A stretch of DNA of 62,000 bases from Chrysomallon squamiferum (GCA_012295275.1 CM022672.1:1591443-1653442), one strand, 5' to 3'. Numbered from the stretch's first letter, positions 47,451 to 61,301 are shown. Made by a program: numbers and translations. The notes: generated by a model not told the origin, from the letters alone.

Positions 47451-48249
47451 ATGTATGTATCATGCAGGCATATGTATGTGTATATATACGTTCTTACTAA
47501 TAATATATGTTTGTACAAAGGTTTGTACATACGAATATTTGTATGTATATATAGTTATAAATATTTATAGATACAAACATATTGTCAAACGCAGCAGTAA
47601 ATGAATTTTTAATGAAAGTTTGGGTCTATATCCTTATATCTGTTCTTCTGTTTGTGTCTCTGTGTTGTTTTGTTTGTGTGTGAATAATGACTACATTATT
47701 ATGTTTCAAACACAAAACGAGATTTTTTTTTTTTTTTCGTTACTCTTTCTTCTTCTGCTTTCAGAAAACAACAAAAAGGTCAAAAGTAAATTATGAATCA
47801 ATAAATAAACTATAATCGATATCATTTAAAGAAATTTCACAGGATTCCTTGTTGATTATTATAGGGAAAATGTTCTGATCTGCAACTAACAATTTTACTG
47901 TATATTTCTATAATAACGATTTACATTTTATTGTACAGATACAGAAGATAAAACTTTATATGTCAAAGAATCCACAAAGTGTCATTTAAATAAAAGAAAG
48001 CTGATAAAAAATGTCAGTCACTGGTTTATGTTATTTTTAATATCTTTTTACTTTTCTGTTTTCTTCTTCAGTAGCTTTGTTCTGTGATATGTTGGAAACA
48101 TCGACGTTCCTAATCGCTCTGCAACAAGCAAAATAATCATTTATGTAATAATAAGCGTTCGTGCAAAAATAAACCGAGTCACTATTCATTATTTATTCAT
48201 GTATTCTCTCAATATTTCCCTTCTTAGTCACATTTAACAGTCATTAATA

Positions 48250-48250
<1 letters not shown>

Positions 48251-48311
<61 letters not shown>
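48251..48311. repeat. (GT)n microsatellite
   Basis: About 60 bp of GT with one T interruption. Confidence 0.95.
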
Positions 48312-48315
<4 letters not shown>

Positions 48316-48491
48316 ATTGCTTGTTTTTTGGAGATAATACTACACTGGGATTTTGCTAATAATCCATTCATTCATTCTCTCATTATTCTCTGGTTCATTA
48401 ATTGTTTCTCTCTCAGTCTATATTCAGCCCTACCCCTTCTCTCTCCAACCATAATCTTCTCTTCTTTTACTGTTGTCTGACCATAATTTTA

Positions 48492-48607
<116 letters not shown>

Positions 48608-49100
48608 TTTAAGGAATATTTCTCTTCTTTCCTTTCCTCTTCTTCTTCTTGTTGCTGTATTGATTTACGTTACAGTTTTATATTTTGTGACTGTAAGTGC
48701 AGCAAGCGAGTGGGTGAACTTTTAACGGCGACAGTGTTGTTGCACTTTCAAAGTGAAAATTATCTAAATCACGTAGAAGTTTATGACGGCTCACAATCTG
48801 ATTGCAGTCTCAGTTTCTTTACACCGAAGATGCCAAAGGTTTCCTGTCCTTTAAGTCGCATTTTTTTTTTTTTTTTTTATTAACTAACGTTAGTGAAAGG
48901 AATGTTGATGATTTGGCGACATTCAGGTTTCTGAAATGTTTGAGTAGCAAAAAAATAATTCTTACGGACAAAAGAAAATTATTATCTATTTTTGTTTATA
49001 GATAATTATTTTAAAGAATGGAGGCATGTAGTGACTGATTTGTATTTATTTTTTTCACTAGGTATTTGCTAAATCGTAGTTTTGCTTTGTTTATTGTTTA

Positions 49101-49106
<6 letters not shown>

Positions 49107-49160
<54 letters not shown>
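49107..49160. repeat. (CA)n microsatellite
   Basis: About 54 bp of CA. Confidence 0.95.
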
Positions 49161-49179
<19 letters not shown>

Positions 49180-50743
49180 TATATATAAACATCTTTACTA
49201 TCTTTATTATTTATCATATACAATGAAAAAAACCACCTTCGTATTGTGGAGATATACCGAATCATATCGCAACAGAAATTTAAAGAAAAGAACCATTCTC
49301 TAAACCATCCCGAAATAACTCGACAATTTCTACAAACAGGAAATCACGTTTCTAGACACTGTTACTGATACAGTTCTCTCTGATGACAAAAGTGCTACAG
49401 TGCGTGGTTTTTCAAACAACTAACTTTTTTTCTTCTCCAACAATCGGCTAATTTACTCTGAATACACGTCTGTGACGGAAAACTTTACAAGGCGGGAATT
49501 ACATTACTCAGACCTAATCAGTCACGTGACAAACGTGATTTCTTTGAAAATTGGCCACTTCATATTGTTTGTTAATGCCAAGAGAGTAGGTTCTTTTTTC
49601 TTTTTCTTTTCTTTTTATTATTATTCTTTTTTTCTTTTTTCTTTTTTTGGGGGAGGTGGGGGTGGGAGCGGCTTTCCTTTCTCATACTTTCTCAAAATTT
49701 CATTATGCCAAAAAATCAACAGCTTAAAATTATAAAAATATATATAAATAAATAAACTATTCGTATTTTTTCTTTCTCATAAAACCGTACATTTTTCTCA
49801 ACTACAATCTAAAGCTTCAAACATGTTTTTGCATCGAAATATGCTTAATTTGGGGGTTTCTTTTTTTTTTCTTTTTTTTCTTTTTTAACTTTTTTTTTCA
49901 ACTCTTCCGTGGTGAATTTTTTTTTTATTTCTTGTCTGCAAGTTCGTAAATTCCTGCAATAAACTATAAAAATAATTACTATGATAACTGCATCAGACAC
50001 ATCCATCAGCAGTAACCAAACAAACGTACGTAAGCACTGGTGCGACATTAACAATAGCTTAACAATAGGAGAAGAAGAGACAAAAAAAAAAGTATTTTTC
50101 AAATTGCATCCATCTTTACGATTTCGTCCTCCTTTTCTGAAACTCTAGATGATCTTCGGCAATTACATTCATAAGGAGAATTGTTGGATATTAGAGTTTC
50201 AGGGGTGTTAACAAGGATCAAAATCCATTTATGCCGTAACCACTATTCCTGTTATCATCACTGCCACTGTGTCCGCAGAATAATTAAAATCAGTACTGCT
50301 AATGATGATACCCACAACAACAACAACAACAACAACAGCAATAATAACAATAATAATAACTATACTTTTCGAAAATAAACTTTTATTCAGCACGATACAT
50401 TCGAGACATTTACTGAATAACTGAATTTTCACCATCGCTTACAATATAGTTTGTATTACACGTTCTTTTCATATGGTTAGATGTTTAACTTTGCTTGTAC
50501 ATTATTATTTATTTGTTTTTTCTTAACTGGCAAAGCAAATCATGCCACAGTAGTAGTAGTAGTAGTAGTAGTAGTAAAACTAACAGTTATTTATTGTAAA
50601 ATATTTTGATCAATAAAAGAAACTGAATACAGCTTTTCCAAATTTAAAAAAGAAGAAGAAAATAAATAAAATATAATATAAATAAATAAATAACAGGAAT
50701 CTAACTGAACAAAAATCATTTCCACAAATTTCTCTCTCAACTT

Positions 50744-50749
50744 TTTATT
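50744..50749 (-). terminator. Putative poly(A) signal of the peptide-precursor gene
   Basis: AATAAA on the minus strand, 34 nt after the TAG stop at 50783, implying a very short 3' UTR. Confidence 0.5.
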
Positions 50750-50782
50750 TCTTTCGTTTAATGTTTGTTAAAACTCAAAGAA

Positions 50783-51109
50783 CTACTTTCCGTAGCGGAA
50801 CACGTTGGTTTTGGGCTGACTGCCGTCGTTTTGATCGTTCCTGGCGTTGTTGGCGTTCATCATCCGTACTGAAGCGGGGGGATAACCCAGGGGGCGTATA
50901 AAATTCCTCTTAACTTCCGGCTGCGTCATTGAGTTGAGGATGCGCAGAATGGCGGGCAGAGACTGTTCGTTGTAGTAGTCCGACTGGTCGCTGCGTTTAA
51001 ACCGGCCGGACAAGACGTCGCTCTTTTCTTTCGTCTGTAAGGCTGCACCGTGCGCCGAGAAGCCGGCGAAGGCCACCGCTAGCAGTGCGCATGTTACTAA
51101 TGACTGCAT
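50783..51109 (-). CDS. Secreted peptide precursor with C-terminal FRY-amide
   Basis: A 108-aa secretory precursor, unassigned to a named family. The start MQSLVTCALLAVAFAGFSAHG is a good signal peptide. This ATG is preferred over the longer open frame upstream because that part is (GA)n-encoded Arg-Glu repeat and because TTTTTCTCGCTCAG, a strong acceptor, ends 15 bases before the ATG. After the signal come GRFKR, a 29-residue Tyr-rich and hydrophobic segment (SDQSDYYNEQSLPAILRIL..), a second KR after QPEV, and a final segment starting NFIRPLGYPP and ending NVFRYGK-stop. A terminal Gly-Lys is the classic carboxypeptidase plus amidation signal, predicting an ...NVFRY-amide of up to about 40 residues. 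Codon composition is distinctly GC-richer than the surroundings, as expected for a real exon. It could be a neuropeptide or peptide hormone; it is not clearly luqin, NPF or FMRFamide. Confidence 0.75.
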   Translation of the reverse strand: MQSLVTCALLAVAFAGFSAHGAALQTKEKSDVLSGRFKRSDQSDYYNEQSLPAILRILNSMTQPEVKRNFIRPLGYPPASVRMMNANNARNDQNDGSQPKTNVFRYGK

Positions 51110-51166
51110 GTCGTTGAGATAACTCTGAGCGAGAAAAACAACAAACAGTTTAATTGTATAAAACGC

Positions 51167-51268
<102 letters not shown>

Positions 51269-51299
51269 CTGTTTGAGTGTACGTGCAGATCTGTAAATG

Positions 51300-52760
51300 G
51301 TTATGTAAAACAAAAATTAAACATGAGGGAGTTTCTTAAATCCATACCTAAGCTGAAACAGAAGTGTCAAAATTAATGAAGAAGTAATAAAAGTAAGAAT
51401 TTACTCAGAAATGAAGGATAAACATCAGTCTGAATGGACTTGAAATGAAGTGTTAATATTCGAATATGAATATGAGCTTAGATAATGACTCAGGAAAGTT
51501 GGCGCTGTCACCTGATTTTCTTAAAGTGAATTTCCGATCCTTTTCATAAAATGAATAAATAAATAATTTTGTTTTAAAAATGGTTCATTTTAAAACGAAA
51601 TAACAATTTAGGTTATCCATTTAAAACTAACAATGCTAATTTATATTATATATAAAGAGATAATAATTTAACAACAACAATAATAATAATAATGAAGTTA
51701 ATCAACCAAACTCTACAATACTGCGATGTAATCTATAGCACACCACTGATATTATCCAAAACATCTGTTGCTTATGTACATATTTATCTGAGTATTTATC
51801 AAAACACTCTGCATTCGATTCACCGATATATTAGCATTTTAGATAAATCATAATGGATGGAGGCATAAGCATTAGTCCAAATATATTTGTATTGTTGTTG
51901 TTATTATTAATGGCGCTGTATTTACTTGACACGAGTATCGTAATAAATAACTTGTTATTTTTGTAATCATCAATTCAAAAAGAATTATAGCAATGAAAAT
52001 TATTCTTTGGAAACAATGAATTAAAAATTTGAGGTTCTAGTATCAGTCAGTGAATTACAACTGAAAGGATTCATGTTTTGTAATAAAGTTATCAGCAAGG
52101 AGAATTTGTAAATAAAGGAGATAAAAACGAGTAAATTTAAGTTAGTAATGTCTAATTGAACTCTGGAGTATAAGACAGAACTAAAACCGACAAGAAAGGA
52201 AATTTGGAAATGAAGTTTTAACATCAAGTAATTAAGTTTAATATGAAACAGAAAATGAGGTATAAATTTCAGTAGGGTAATAGTTGTACTGAGTCTCCAC
52301 AGTGGTAATTCTGAAATAAAGATGATGTATATAATTAATATATTAATATTTAAGTGCTAGTATCGATAAAACATAAATGGGAGAAAATGGTGTTAGGATC
52401 ATAAAATAAAGAATTAAAAAAATTATAACCTACCAAGCGAACTGAAAATGATATACTGTAACTACGACTGAACGAAAAGTTATATTATTAATATCAATAA
52501 ATCTGGACTGAAAGTGAAGGATAAATAGCAACAAGTTTCATCTAAAAATGAAGTATAAATTAAAAAAGGCGATTTAAAATCTTTCACAACGAATTAAAAA
52601 AGAAGTATTGTTATTAGTAAATTTTTACCAAAATCGACATCAGTAAAATATAACTGAAACTGAACTATTATCTCAAAGATTTGACTGAAACTGAAATATA
52701 TGTGATCAGTAAAGCGGTTATACATTTGTACTTCTGTCTTTGCGATGAGTTTATATCTGA
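51300..52760. repeat. Highly diverged repeat-like DNA in probable intron of peptide gene
   Basis: Phrases such as GAAATGAAGGATAAA, ACTGAAACTGAA, GAAGTATAAATTA and ATCAGTAAA recur at irregular spacing. This suggests an ancient, mostly eroded tandem array. No coding exon was seen. Confidence 0.4.
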
Positions 52761-55449
52761 GATCCGCTTTAATTAAATTAACGCGAGAAAGAGAAACCGA
52801 TTCCGTAAGAGCAGTGAGAAACGTTTGCTGAAGCACGTGGTTATTTTCCGTCGTAACTTTGGGTTGGCAGTATAGGATGAACTGGACGAGTAGAAAATAT
52901 CAACATTGTCTGTTTGATGCTTCGTGTTCGTTAAAAGTAATTCAAGGAAGAAAAAGAAAAGATACAGATTTCGTCAGGGAGAAACGGTGTGATTGAGAGA
53001 GAGAGAGAGGGAGGGAGAGAAGCAGAGAAAGAGAGACAAAGCATGATGGAGAGAGCTCATATTATAAATAATATGGCAGGTATACTGAGTACACATTTGT
53101 GTTAAGCCGGTTTATTTTTTATAGTGAAACTTTAGCTTTAAATTGAATTGAAAATAAAGATGTAATATCCACCGAAAACAGTTTAATGAATATTTGTTAC
53201 TAAAGGTTATTTGGTGCCAGTCGTTTTGTATCACGATGAACTCAGAAAGGAAAAACGTTTTAAAACGGGCTATTCTCATCCATCAGCGACACGTGAATTT
53301 TCACATGCACAGTCGCTTAGGCAGGACAGCACATACCGATGTAAGTGAGACTAGAAAGCTAAGTAGTTTAGCATATGAAAGTGAATTGTCACACAGCAGG
53401 CTTGTGCTATATCTACAACCCTATTTCCGAAATCGACGAATTATCTTAAAACAGAATTAATGAACAGTTATCAATTGTTTCCACATAATGAAATTTGTGG
53501 GCACGATGTAAAATCGACTGCAGTTTAATCCCAGTAATGAGGATTAAGGCGGAAGCTAAACCATATTTAGTCAATCGATTCCACGCACATTTTGATTTAA
53601 TCCGGTACCACCTGGGAAATCTTATTCGCTTTTAATATAATTACATGTTAAAAGTGACTATATATACAAGAAACAGTAAGCTGATCTATAAAACTTAACA
53701 GTAATTAAAAAAAAAAAAACGATGTGAGAAGGTGAAGAACAAGTAATAATAATGAAGAGGAAATAATAAGAAAATGAAAAGAACAAAAACTCTGGTGATA
53801 ATTGTATTTAAAAAAGAAAATAAAGGAATAAAAGAAAATGTATTTATAGCAATAGTTATATTTTGTAAAGGACCTTGCAGGTATTTAGAGAGGAAACCTG
53901 CTGAAGTTATGCGATAACCGACTTGCTTTGATTGGCAGAAAGGGACCGTTTATACCGACCTTCCCACAAACAAAAATACTACAATCGAGTACTGGTTGGA
54001 ACGAGCAATAACTCAAACAAAAAGAAGCACAGAAAGAAAGGAATGATTGAAACAAAAAAAAAAAAAAAAAAAAAAGGCAATACAGAGGTTTAGCATAAAC
54101 GTAATCCGTTCACTTATTTGATTACGTACGGACTTTATGGTACGGGTCATGTACGTAATTTACTTTCAGTTCAACTTCCACGGAAAGCACAAAGCTCGTA
54201 TCAAGGAAGGGAAGTAACTATAGCTCTAGAACTCATAAAAAGCTTTATTTGGATATATAATATTAGTATATTTAGTTTGAACATGTACAAGATAATCAGT
54301 GTTCGTGTTACCGAAATCGATCACTGGTTCTCCATAGATTTTGAAAGGAAAATAAATACAGACAGATTTTATTCAGATAAATATTCGTAATCTTTTTTCA
54401 TATCAAATCTCTCAAAGATATATTGGAGTCATTTTTATTTGTTTTTATTGCTGTTTCTGCTGTTGTATAATTTAATATGAGAATTTTGTTTTTAAAAGTT
54501 TTTCACGATGCAGTGATTTGTTACTGCTTCTCTTGTAAAGTATAGTACACGCAGAATTATGGAATGGCCAGTATTTTCCTGTGCTAACAAATAAATGTTC
54601 TGTCGATGTCTTAGCATGAAGCAAATCAACATCTTACGGCAATATAAGCACATACTGGTTTGAATTTAGCACCCGAAATTGTAATCTCGTTCAGCCAACG
54701 GTACAACGGTACATAATTCCAATCACATCTTTTTTTGGAGAAAACGGAGTCTGTCTTTGGCGATTATTTATGTGAAACCATGCAAGAAAATGCAAGTTTA
54801 AAAGCACTAATAAAGATAATAAAAGAAAATCATAAAAACCAAGACTTACTCATTATAATGTTGCTTTAACATACTGAAATGCACACGTATAAGTGCTTCG
54901 CTATTCGTAAACACGTACGTATCTGCTTGTCCCTCATCGAGGAAATCTCGCGAGAAAAGACGATATCGGTTCGGTAGGTGAAAGTTACATCTATGCTCAA
55001 CCCCGATAATATGTGTATAATACAACCCTTACAAAAAAAAAAAAAAAAAAATAATAATAATAAAAAAAAAAGAAAAAAAAAAGAATAAAACAAACAAAAA
55101 ATATACTTTGTACGACTCTCTAAGTAAAGAACCTAATAAAGGAATATATTTGAAAATTCAGTCTACTCTGTTACAAAGCCAGTAAAAGAAAAACCCTAAA
55201 GAAGTAAAGAACTAAGAAGAAAACGAGTAAGCGAGAAAGAACAGAAGAAAAGAAGGAACAAGAATATTGTTCTACTAATTATATAAAACAGATTTATAAT
55301 TTAAGAAACTGATAGAAAAAAAAAAATTAAATTAAAAAAAAAATACAAGAAAAGATGATGATCTAAAATAATAAAAGAAACAAAAAAGACAAAAGACAAA
55401 CCCAAAACAAAACAGAGAACAATGAGAAAAGTACTTAAAATAAACTCAC
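52761..55449. other. Gene-free stretch, probable intron of the peptide gene
   Basis: AT-rich with short poly-A runs. No family resemblance in any frame. Confidence 0.45.
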
Positions 55450-55500
55450 TTTGTCCTGAACTCTGCGATGGAGAAAAATTCCGGTTAAAGCTGAAAGATT
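55450..55500 (-). other. Candidate leader (5' UTR) exon of peptide-precursor gene
   Basis: On the minus strand a short segment ends CAGGACAAA|GTGAGTTTA, a near-consensus donor with GT at 55449. It lies about 30-80 nt downstream of a TATA box. It would pair with the strong acceptor at 51125, just before the peptide start codon. A short non-coding first exon is common in neuropeptide genes. No other exon was found between. Confidence 0.35.
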
Positions 55501-55527
55501 GTACAGAATGGTGAACACCAAGCGGTG

Positions 55528-55534
55528 TTTTATA
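55528..55534 (-). promoter_or_regulatory. TATA box candidate
   Basis: TATAAAA followed by CACCGC on the minus strand, in a locally GC-richer context, about 28-35 bp before the predicted start of the candidate leader exon. Confidence 0.35.
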
Positions 55535-56996
55535 GAATATCGGTGCTGTTGCTGTCGAAGGCGTCGCCCACGTGAACCAGCCTCTGACAGGAAGAGAGGC
55601 AGGACCAAAGTGAAAACTGTAAGAAGGCGGGGTGACTGGAATGTTCCATTTGTAATCGCAAAGAGACTTCTGTATTGGTGAATTCGTTCTGAATATGAAG
55701 AACGAAGGTGGAAATCATAAATGCGACATTTTCTTTTAATTTAATTTCTACCTCTTTAAAAAAAAAAAAAAAAAAAAAAATTAAAAAATTAAAATAAAAT
55801 AAAAATAAACGTTTTTTGTTGTACTTTTTGTTTAATTAATTATTCATTAAAAAAATGAAAACGCTTCTCCAGTATGTAGGTAGGTAGGTAGGTATGTGTT
55901 TATGTGCGCGTTTCTGTGATTGTGTCGTTGGGTGTATGTATGTACGGATGTATGTGTGCATGTATGTATGTAAATATGTATTCTAATTAAGGTCAAGGTA
56001 TGATCGTATAAATTTAAATTTAATCTTTGTTATCCCGAATTCTTTTTAATAATTGTCTATTAACGTGAGCATGTAAGCAAATTATTTTATTAATGTTTTG
56101 AAACCGTCGTAGAGCAATTGCACATCCTAGAAGTTTACCTCGAATTAATGCAAAAACAAATAAAAAAAAATTATCTTCAGGACTTTTTAAAAATCAACCA
56201 ATTAGAAACTGGATAAAAAAAAAAAATAATAATAATAATAAATAAAAAATAATATATATTTTTTAAAATAAGAAGAAAGAAAAAGAAAAAAAATGAAAAA
56301 AAGGTAGGTAAAAAAACCCTTAACACCGGCATTAGAAGCTTCAAAACCTGTTTTTCTAATTGCTTTGCTTTTGCAGTCTCCGGCACTTATAAGTTATAGA
56401 AATTAATAGATGCGAAAAATATTATTCTAATAATCGCAAATTGAAGAGAAAAATTGCAGAGCCCATTATGTGTACTCGACTCGCAGTTTCTAATAGAGCG
56501 AGTTTCGTGACGTGACTACTGTGACGTTGTTGAGGTCGCTGTAGTCGTACTTATGAGCGACGACTGTTCCGGAATGACAAGACGCATTACTGAGACAGGA
56601 TTGATTTGTTTCGACTGGAATATTTTGTAACATTCGCTGAACAAAAACGATCTGTTACCTCACATGTCTTTTTCCACATCTCAGAATCCCAGTTTACTCT
56701 TATTTAATGAGGATTTAACAAATTAGTCATTATAAATGCAAGACATACAGTTCAGAAATCATAGAAAATTTATTTATTTCTATTTTTTACCTTTCTAGAT
56801 TTACGAAATTCCACTGAAGTACTTTCTAAATTCTTTCCAAATTAACATTGTTAAATTCCGCTCACTGAAGGAAAACGTTTATTATATATTTTCTGTTTTC
56901 TAAATTGATGTAGTCTGCCATAGTGTGACGTCATTAGGCGACACGTTTTGTATTTTTTGAAAAACCAGCCTCGGTTGTCATTATTCAAAATTTGGA

Positions 56997-57085
56997 TAGA
57001 TAGATAGATAGACAGATAGATAGATAGACAGCCAGGCAGACAGACAGATAGATACATAGATACATAGATACATAGACAGACAGAC

Positions 57086-57167
<82 letters not shown>

Positions 57168-57191
57168 GTACATACATACATACACAGATAC

Positions 57192-57230
<39 letters not shown>

Positions 57231-57232
57231 TA
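56997..57232. repeat. (GATA)n/(GACA)n array
   Basis: Some 235 bp of GATA with GACA, GTACATA and CCAGGCA interruptions. Confidence 0.95.
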
Positions 57233-57263
57233 TAAAGACTTATAAAGAGAGATATGGAAAGAT

Positions 57264-57267
<4 letters not shown>

Positions 57268-57319
<52 letters not shown>
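57268..57319. repeat. (GA)n microsatellite
   Basis: About 52 bp of GA. Confidence 0.95.
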
Positions 57320-57321
<2 letters not shown>

Positions 57322-57528
57322 CGAGTCTAAAATTATGGTCAGACAACAGTGAAAGAAGAGAAGATTATTTTTGAATAAATCGATAGATTTATCATTTCAT
57401 TCGTTCAGGTATCACACCTATTACCTGCGAATGATGATACACGATAAGAAACCCGCCACCACTATGCCTTGGGTTAGCACTATCGATCAACACCAACATA
57501 TCTTTCATAACACACACAGAGAAAATTT

Positions 57529-57840
57529 CAGGTTCAGATTCCTTTGTCCGAAATACCTGAACTGGGAAGTGTTTCGGATTTTGGAATATGAGGAGATAGC
57601 CTGAGTATAGGATCTAAGTCTAAACACAAAATCCATTTATATTTCATTTACAAACAGTCCTCAGTATTTTTTTTTTAGATTTTTTTTTTGTATTATTATT
57701 TGATGCATAAAATAAAGTTAGTGTATGCTATACAATATAAAGAAAACTCTAACATATCACTGTTTCTGACTCTCGTAAAAGGTTTCGGATTTCGAAGTTT
57801 TTCGGATTTCGGGAATTTCGGACAAGGGATCCTCAACTTG
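57529..57840. mobile_element. Tigger/pogo-like MITE
   Basis: A 312-bp non-coding element with imperfect terminal inverted repeats. The left end is CAGGTTCAGATTCCTTTGTC and the right end, reverse complemented, is CAAGTTGAGGATCCCTTGTC; both continue CGAAAT. Inside each end, TTTCGGATTT motifs repeat. A TA dinucleotide follows the right end; the left flank is TT, so one side of a TA target duplication may be eroded. The termini and the internal phrase CTAAGTCTAAACACAAAATC look, from memory, like mammalian Tigger-type elements. No transposase remains. Confidence 0.7.
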
Positions 57841-58340
57841 TATTTCAAAACCGTCATGCCATAATCAATGAAAGGCAAGTCGTGGAGCTACGGTTGGAAC
57901 AGGATATAGGCCGAGTCCACGTTAATGATGTTTGATCCTCTGTTTCTAGTTGTGACCATAAACGTATTATTAGAGTAGGTAATCGTGTTAAAGGTACAAA
58001 CAAATCTGTTTCAGAAAATAAATATAATATCAGTGACACTTTGCTTTGTAAGGATCGAAAGCAAAGAGTTTCTCTGATCATATATCATAACTTAAATAGA
58101 AATACTCGATTCTGAATAACGTCAGAAGACTTTCTGTAATTCAGACCTGATGGGAAGCAAATATAATATTATGTTAAGAAACGACGTTGCATATACTATG
58201 AATTAAAGGGTAAAAAAAATTACTTCTTCCTATTATTATTTTTTCTTGCTTTCTTTTTATCTACAAGGATCTGTTATTTCTTTTCTTCACTTTTAATTTT
58301 TATTTTATTTTAATGTTATTTTATTTTTTATTACTATTAC

Positions 58341-58378
<38 letters not shown>

Positions 58379-58694
58379 TAATTATCAATATAATAATAAT
58401 AATACTATAAAAAATAACTAAAATAAAAATTAAAAGATAAATAAATAAAAGGATTAAGAAATATTATTTAATTTTTTTATTTTCTATTGAATACATGAAT
58501 TAAAAGCACTGCTGATCATTTGGTTTTTATTTGTTTTCGAAAGAATTTAATTTTCAGAAAATAATTTGTGAAATCAGAAAATCAATTTACTTTGAATTAC
58601 GTCTATTTCTCTGTTGAAACTTTTCATTCTGTTTCTTTTTTTAAGCGATTTTCTTTTTCTTTCTTGTCAGTTAAGTTGGATTTTAGTTGTTTAT

Positions 58695-58785
58695 TGGTAG
58701 CAGTAGTAGTAGCAGTAGCAGTAGTAGTAGCAGCAGCAGTAGTAGTAGCAGCAGCAGTAGTAGTAGTAATAGTAGTATTGCTTCA
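58695..58785. repeat. (AGTAGC/AGT)n tract
   Basis: Interleaved GTA and GCA triplets, giving Ser-, Val- or Ala-rich translations only. Confidence 0.9.
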
Positions 58786-59621
58786 TTTATTTATTTACTT
58801 ATTTATTTATCTTTTCTGTGTTTTTTTTTTTTTTCTCTCTCTCTCTCTTTTTTCTTTGTTTCTGCTTTCTTATTTGTCTTGGTGGATTTATTTGGTTCTT
58901 TTTTATTTTATTTTGTTTTTGTTGTGTTTCTTTTTAAAATTTGGTTTTAGTTTATTATTTCTCAATGTTCTTTTTATTATTTATTTATTCATTTACTTAT
59001 TTACTTACTTACTTATTTGTTTATTTGTTAATTTTATTAAGCAACGTCTGACATTTGAGCGAGCTCTTTTTAACAACATCAACACAACCATAACAACAAC
59101 TGCAGAAGTGAGATGCGACATTTTTGAAGAAAAGCTCCACCGTACAATGAATAAATAAATAAATTAACCCGCACGCATTTCCGATTCCGACTTTTAGGAT
59201 AATTATAACTTGGCTTTTGTCCTGCTGATGTATAATGATTTATTTACAAACACAACATCGCGTTCGTTTAATTATTTTTAGTGTCATTTCTTGTCGTTCT
59301 CGGCCGTTCATTAAATGCTTTCCCATGCGAGTCGCCTTTGTTAAAGAAAGGATATCGATGCACGCCGTTCTATTCTGTAGAAATTATATTAATCTTTCGC
59401 CATTTGTTGATTATTCGGTTTTAGTGTTAAAGTAATAAAAACAGAAATATAAGAAAAAATATTATATATATATACAACAAAGCTGGACAGTCTTTTATCT
59501 GGTATAAACGTTTAACAAATATTGTTAGTATAGTTGTTATCAAGCTTCCGAATACCGTAAATGCTGGAAGAGAATTTTGGTTTTCTTTTTTTTCTCATCA
59601 TCTTCTTCTTCCTTTTTTTTT

Positions 59622-59629
59622 TTCTTCTT

Positions 59630-59689
<60 letters not shown>

Positions 59690-59748
59690 GTTGTTGTTGC
59701 TGTGTTTATTGTGTTGTTTCTTTGTTTCTTCTTTATTTTATTTTACTT

Positions 59749-59786
<38 letters not shown>

Positions 59787-59790
59787 TTAA
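59622..59790. repeat. (TTC)n(TTA)n and (TTA)n tracts
   Basis: The same TTC-to-TTA compound type that occurs in the SLC23 introns, here intergenic. Confidence 0.9.
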
Positions 59791-60355
59791 TAATATTGCC
59801 TTTATATTTGTTTTTAATTTTTTATCAGTATATTTTTCTTGCAAAATTTTCAACAAGTTTTAACAGATTTCTTTAACGAATAAAGATTGTCTTTCAATGT
59901 TTGTTATCCTGTGCAATCCATGGTTTTAAAAATTACATTATACAAGTTACATTATACAACGTATGCAATATTTTAAAACAAAAATTTCCACAACGGATAT
60001 TAAAAGAATTTATTTTTTCAATTCCTATACACGCCGTAATTTCAAGACAGGGTTAAATTCTAGTCGGTCTTCCAACAAAGTATTTACGGTAACTAATATA
60101 CAGACAGAAACGACTGTATGTATGTGATTACTTGTATGTTTAATTGTCTTTTATTTATATTCCAAATTTTAAACGTAAAACAATAAATTAATCTACAAAA
60201 AAAGGGATATATTGCAGTAGTATATGAATTTCATTTGATATTTTTTATTATTATTCTTTTCTTATTTCCTTTGTGCATAAAATTAATTATTTTTATTTTC
60301 TTTCTATTAGTCTTTGAGATGTGTATATGTGTGTCTGTGAATCTGTGTGTGTGGA

Positions 60356-60376
60356 CAGATAGATAGGTAATAGATA

Positions 60377-60431
<55 letters not shown>
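60356..60431. repeat. (GATA)n microsatellite
   Basis: About 75 bp of GATA with one TAGGTAATAGATAA interruption. Confidence 0.95.
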
Positions 60432-61301
60432 TTTGAAATATGTAATAAACAAATAATGTAAAAGCCACAACAACAACAAAACAAAACAAAAAAAAAAAGA
60501 AGAAGAAGAAAGAAACCCCCAAAAGAAGGGGGAAAAGTAAAAATGATAATAAATGATGGTTCGTAGGAGGATGAGGGTGTAAATAATTACCATAATTTAT
60601 CACACATTAGCTTGGACGTACCTGTTTCCGTCATCTTCTCAATACCACTATGCAACGGATGTCCAAGTTACTTCGGCGTCTAATGTTGATTTTTCACAAG
60701 CGTACGAAAACGACATTAATCCCATATTGAAAAGAAAACTCCAAGAAAGGAGTCATTACTTTTCCGAGCTGACCTTTTAATCACCAGAATTACCTGAAGA
60801 GTCCCTAATAATATGAAAATGTTTCAGAGAAAACCATTCTCGGCTGTGAACAAATAGATTTGTGAAAAGTCAGTGACACGTGTGTGTCTCCGCGCGTTGT
60901 TTTTACCAATCGTGGCGGAAAGGATTAAAATTGTCTTTTGTTTCGCCGTAAAACGCAGAATTAAGATGGATATTTTCCCCCTAAAACTGCCAGGTGATCA
61001 GCGTTAAAAGATTTTCTGCTTTACTCATTGACGTTCGTAATATATTTGAAATGGCTCTTAAGATCTTTACTTTCCATTTGTTTTCATTTCCATTATTAAT
61101 GTATTTCCTTATAGTGCTTTCTTTCTTAGTCTCTGTCTTTTCTTGTTGTTTTATTTTTTTTCTCCCTTTTCCCTCATGTTATAATTTATGGATACCGAAA
61201 CGCGAAGTGTACTAAGAACAAAAATGTCATTCTTCCGCGATATCTCACCACTGCACCACCAATCATCTGTACAGAAACAGAAACACACACATATACTTAC
61301 A

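Larger units (their letters stand above)
55535..57528. other. Intergenic, repeat-rich
   Basis: Poly-A runs near 55760 and 56210, and GTAG and GTAT repeats near 55880-55970. No coding exon was recognised. Confidence 0.5.

Noticed and set aside
54118-54390. 90-aa plus-strand frame
   Set aside because: Ordinary AT-rich open frame without family features or gene context.
58568-59158. 196-aa hydrophobic frame as a membrane protein
   Set aside because: Val/Ala and Leu/Phe runs come from GTA/GCA triplets and T-rich DNA; no family pattern and no splice or start context.
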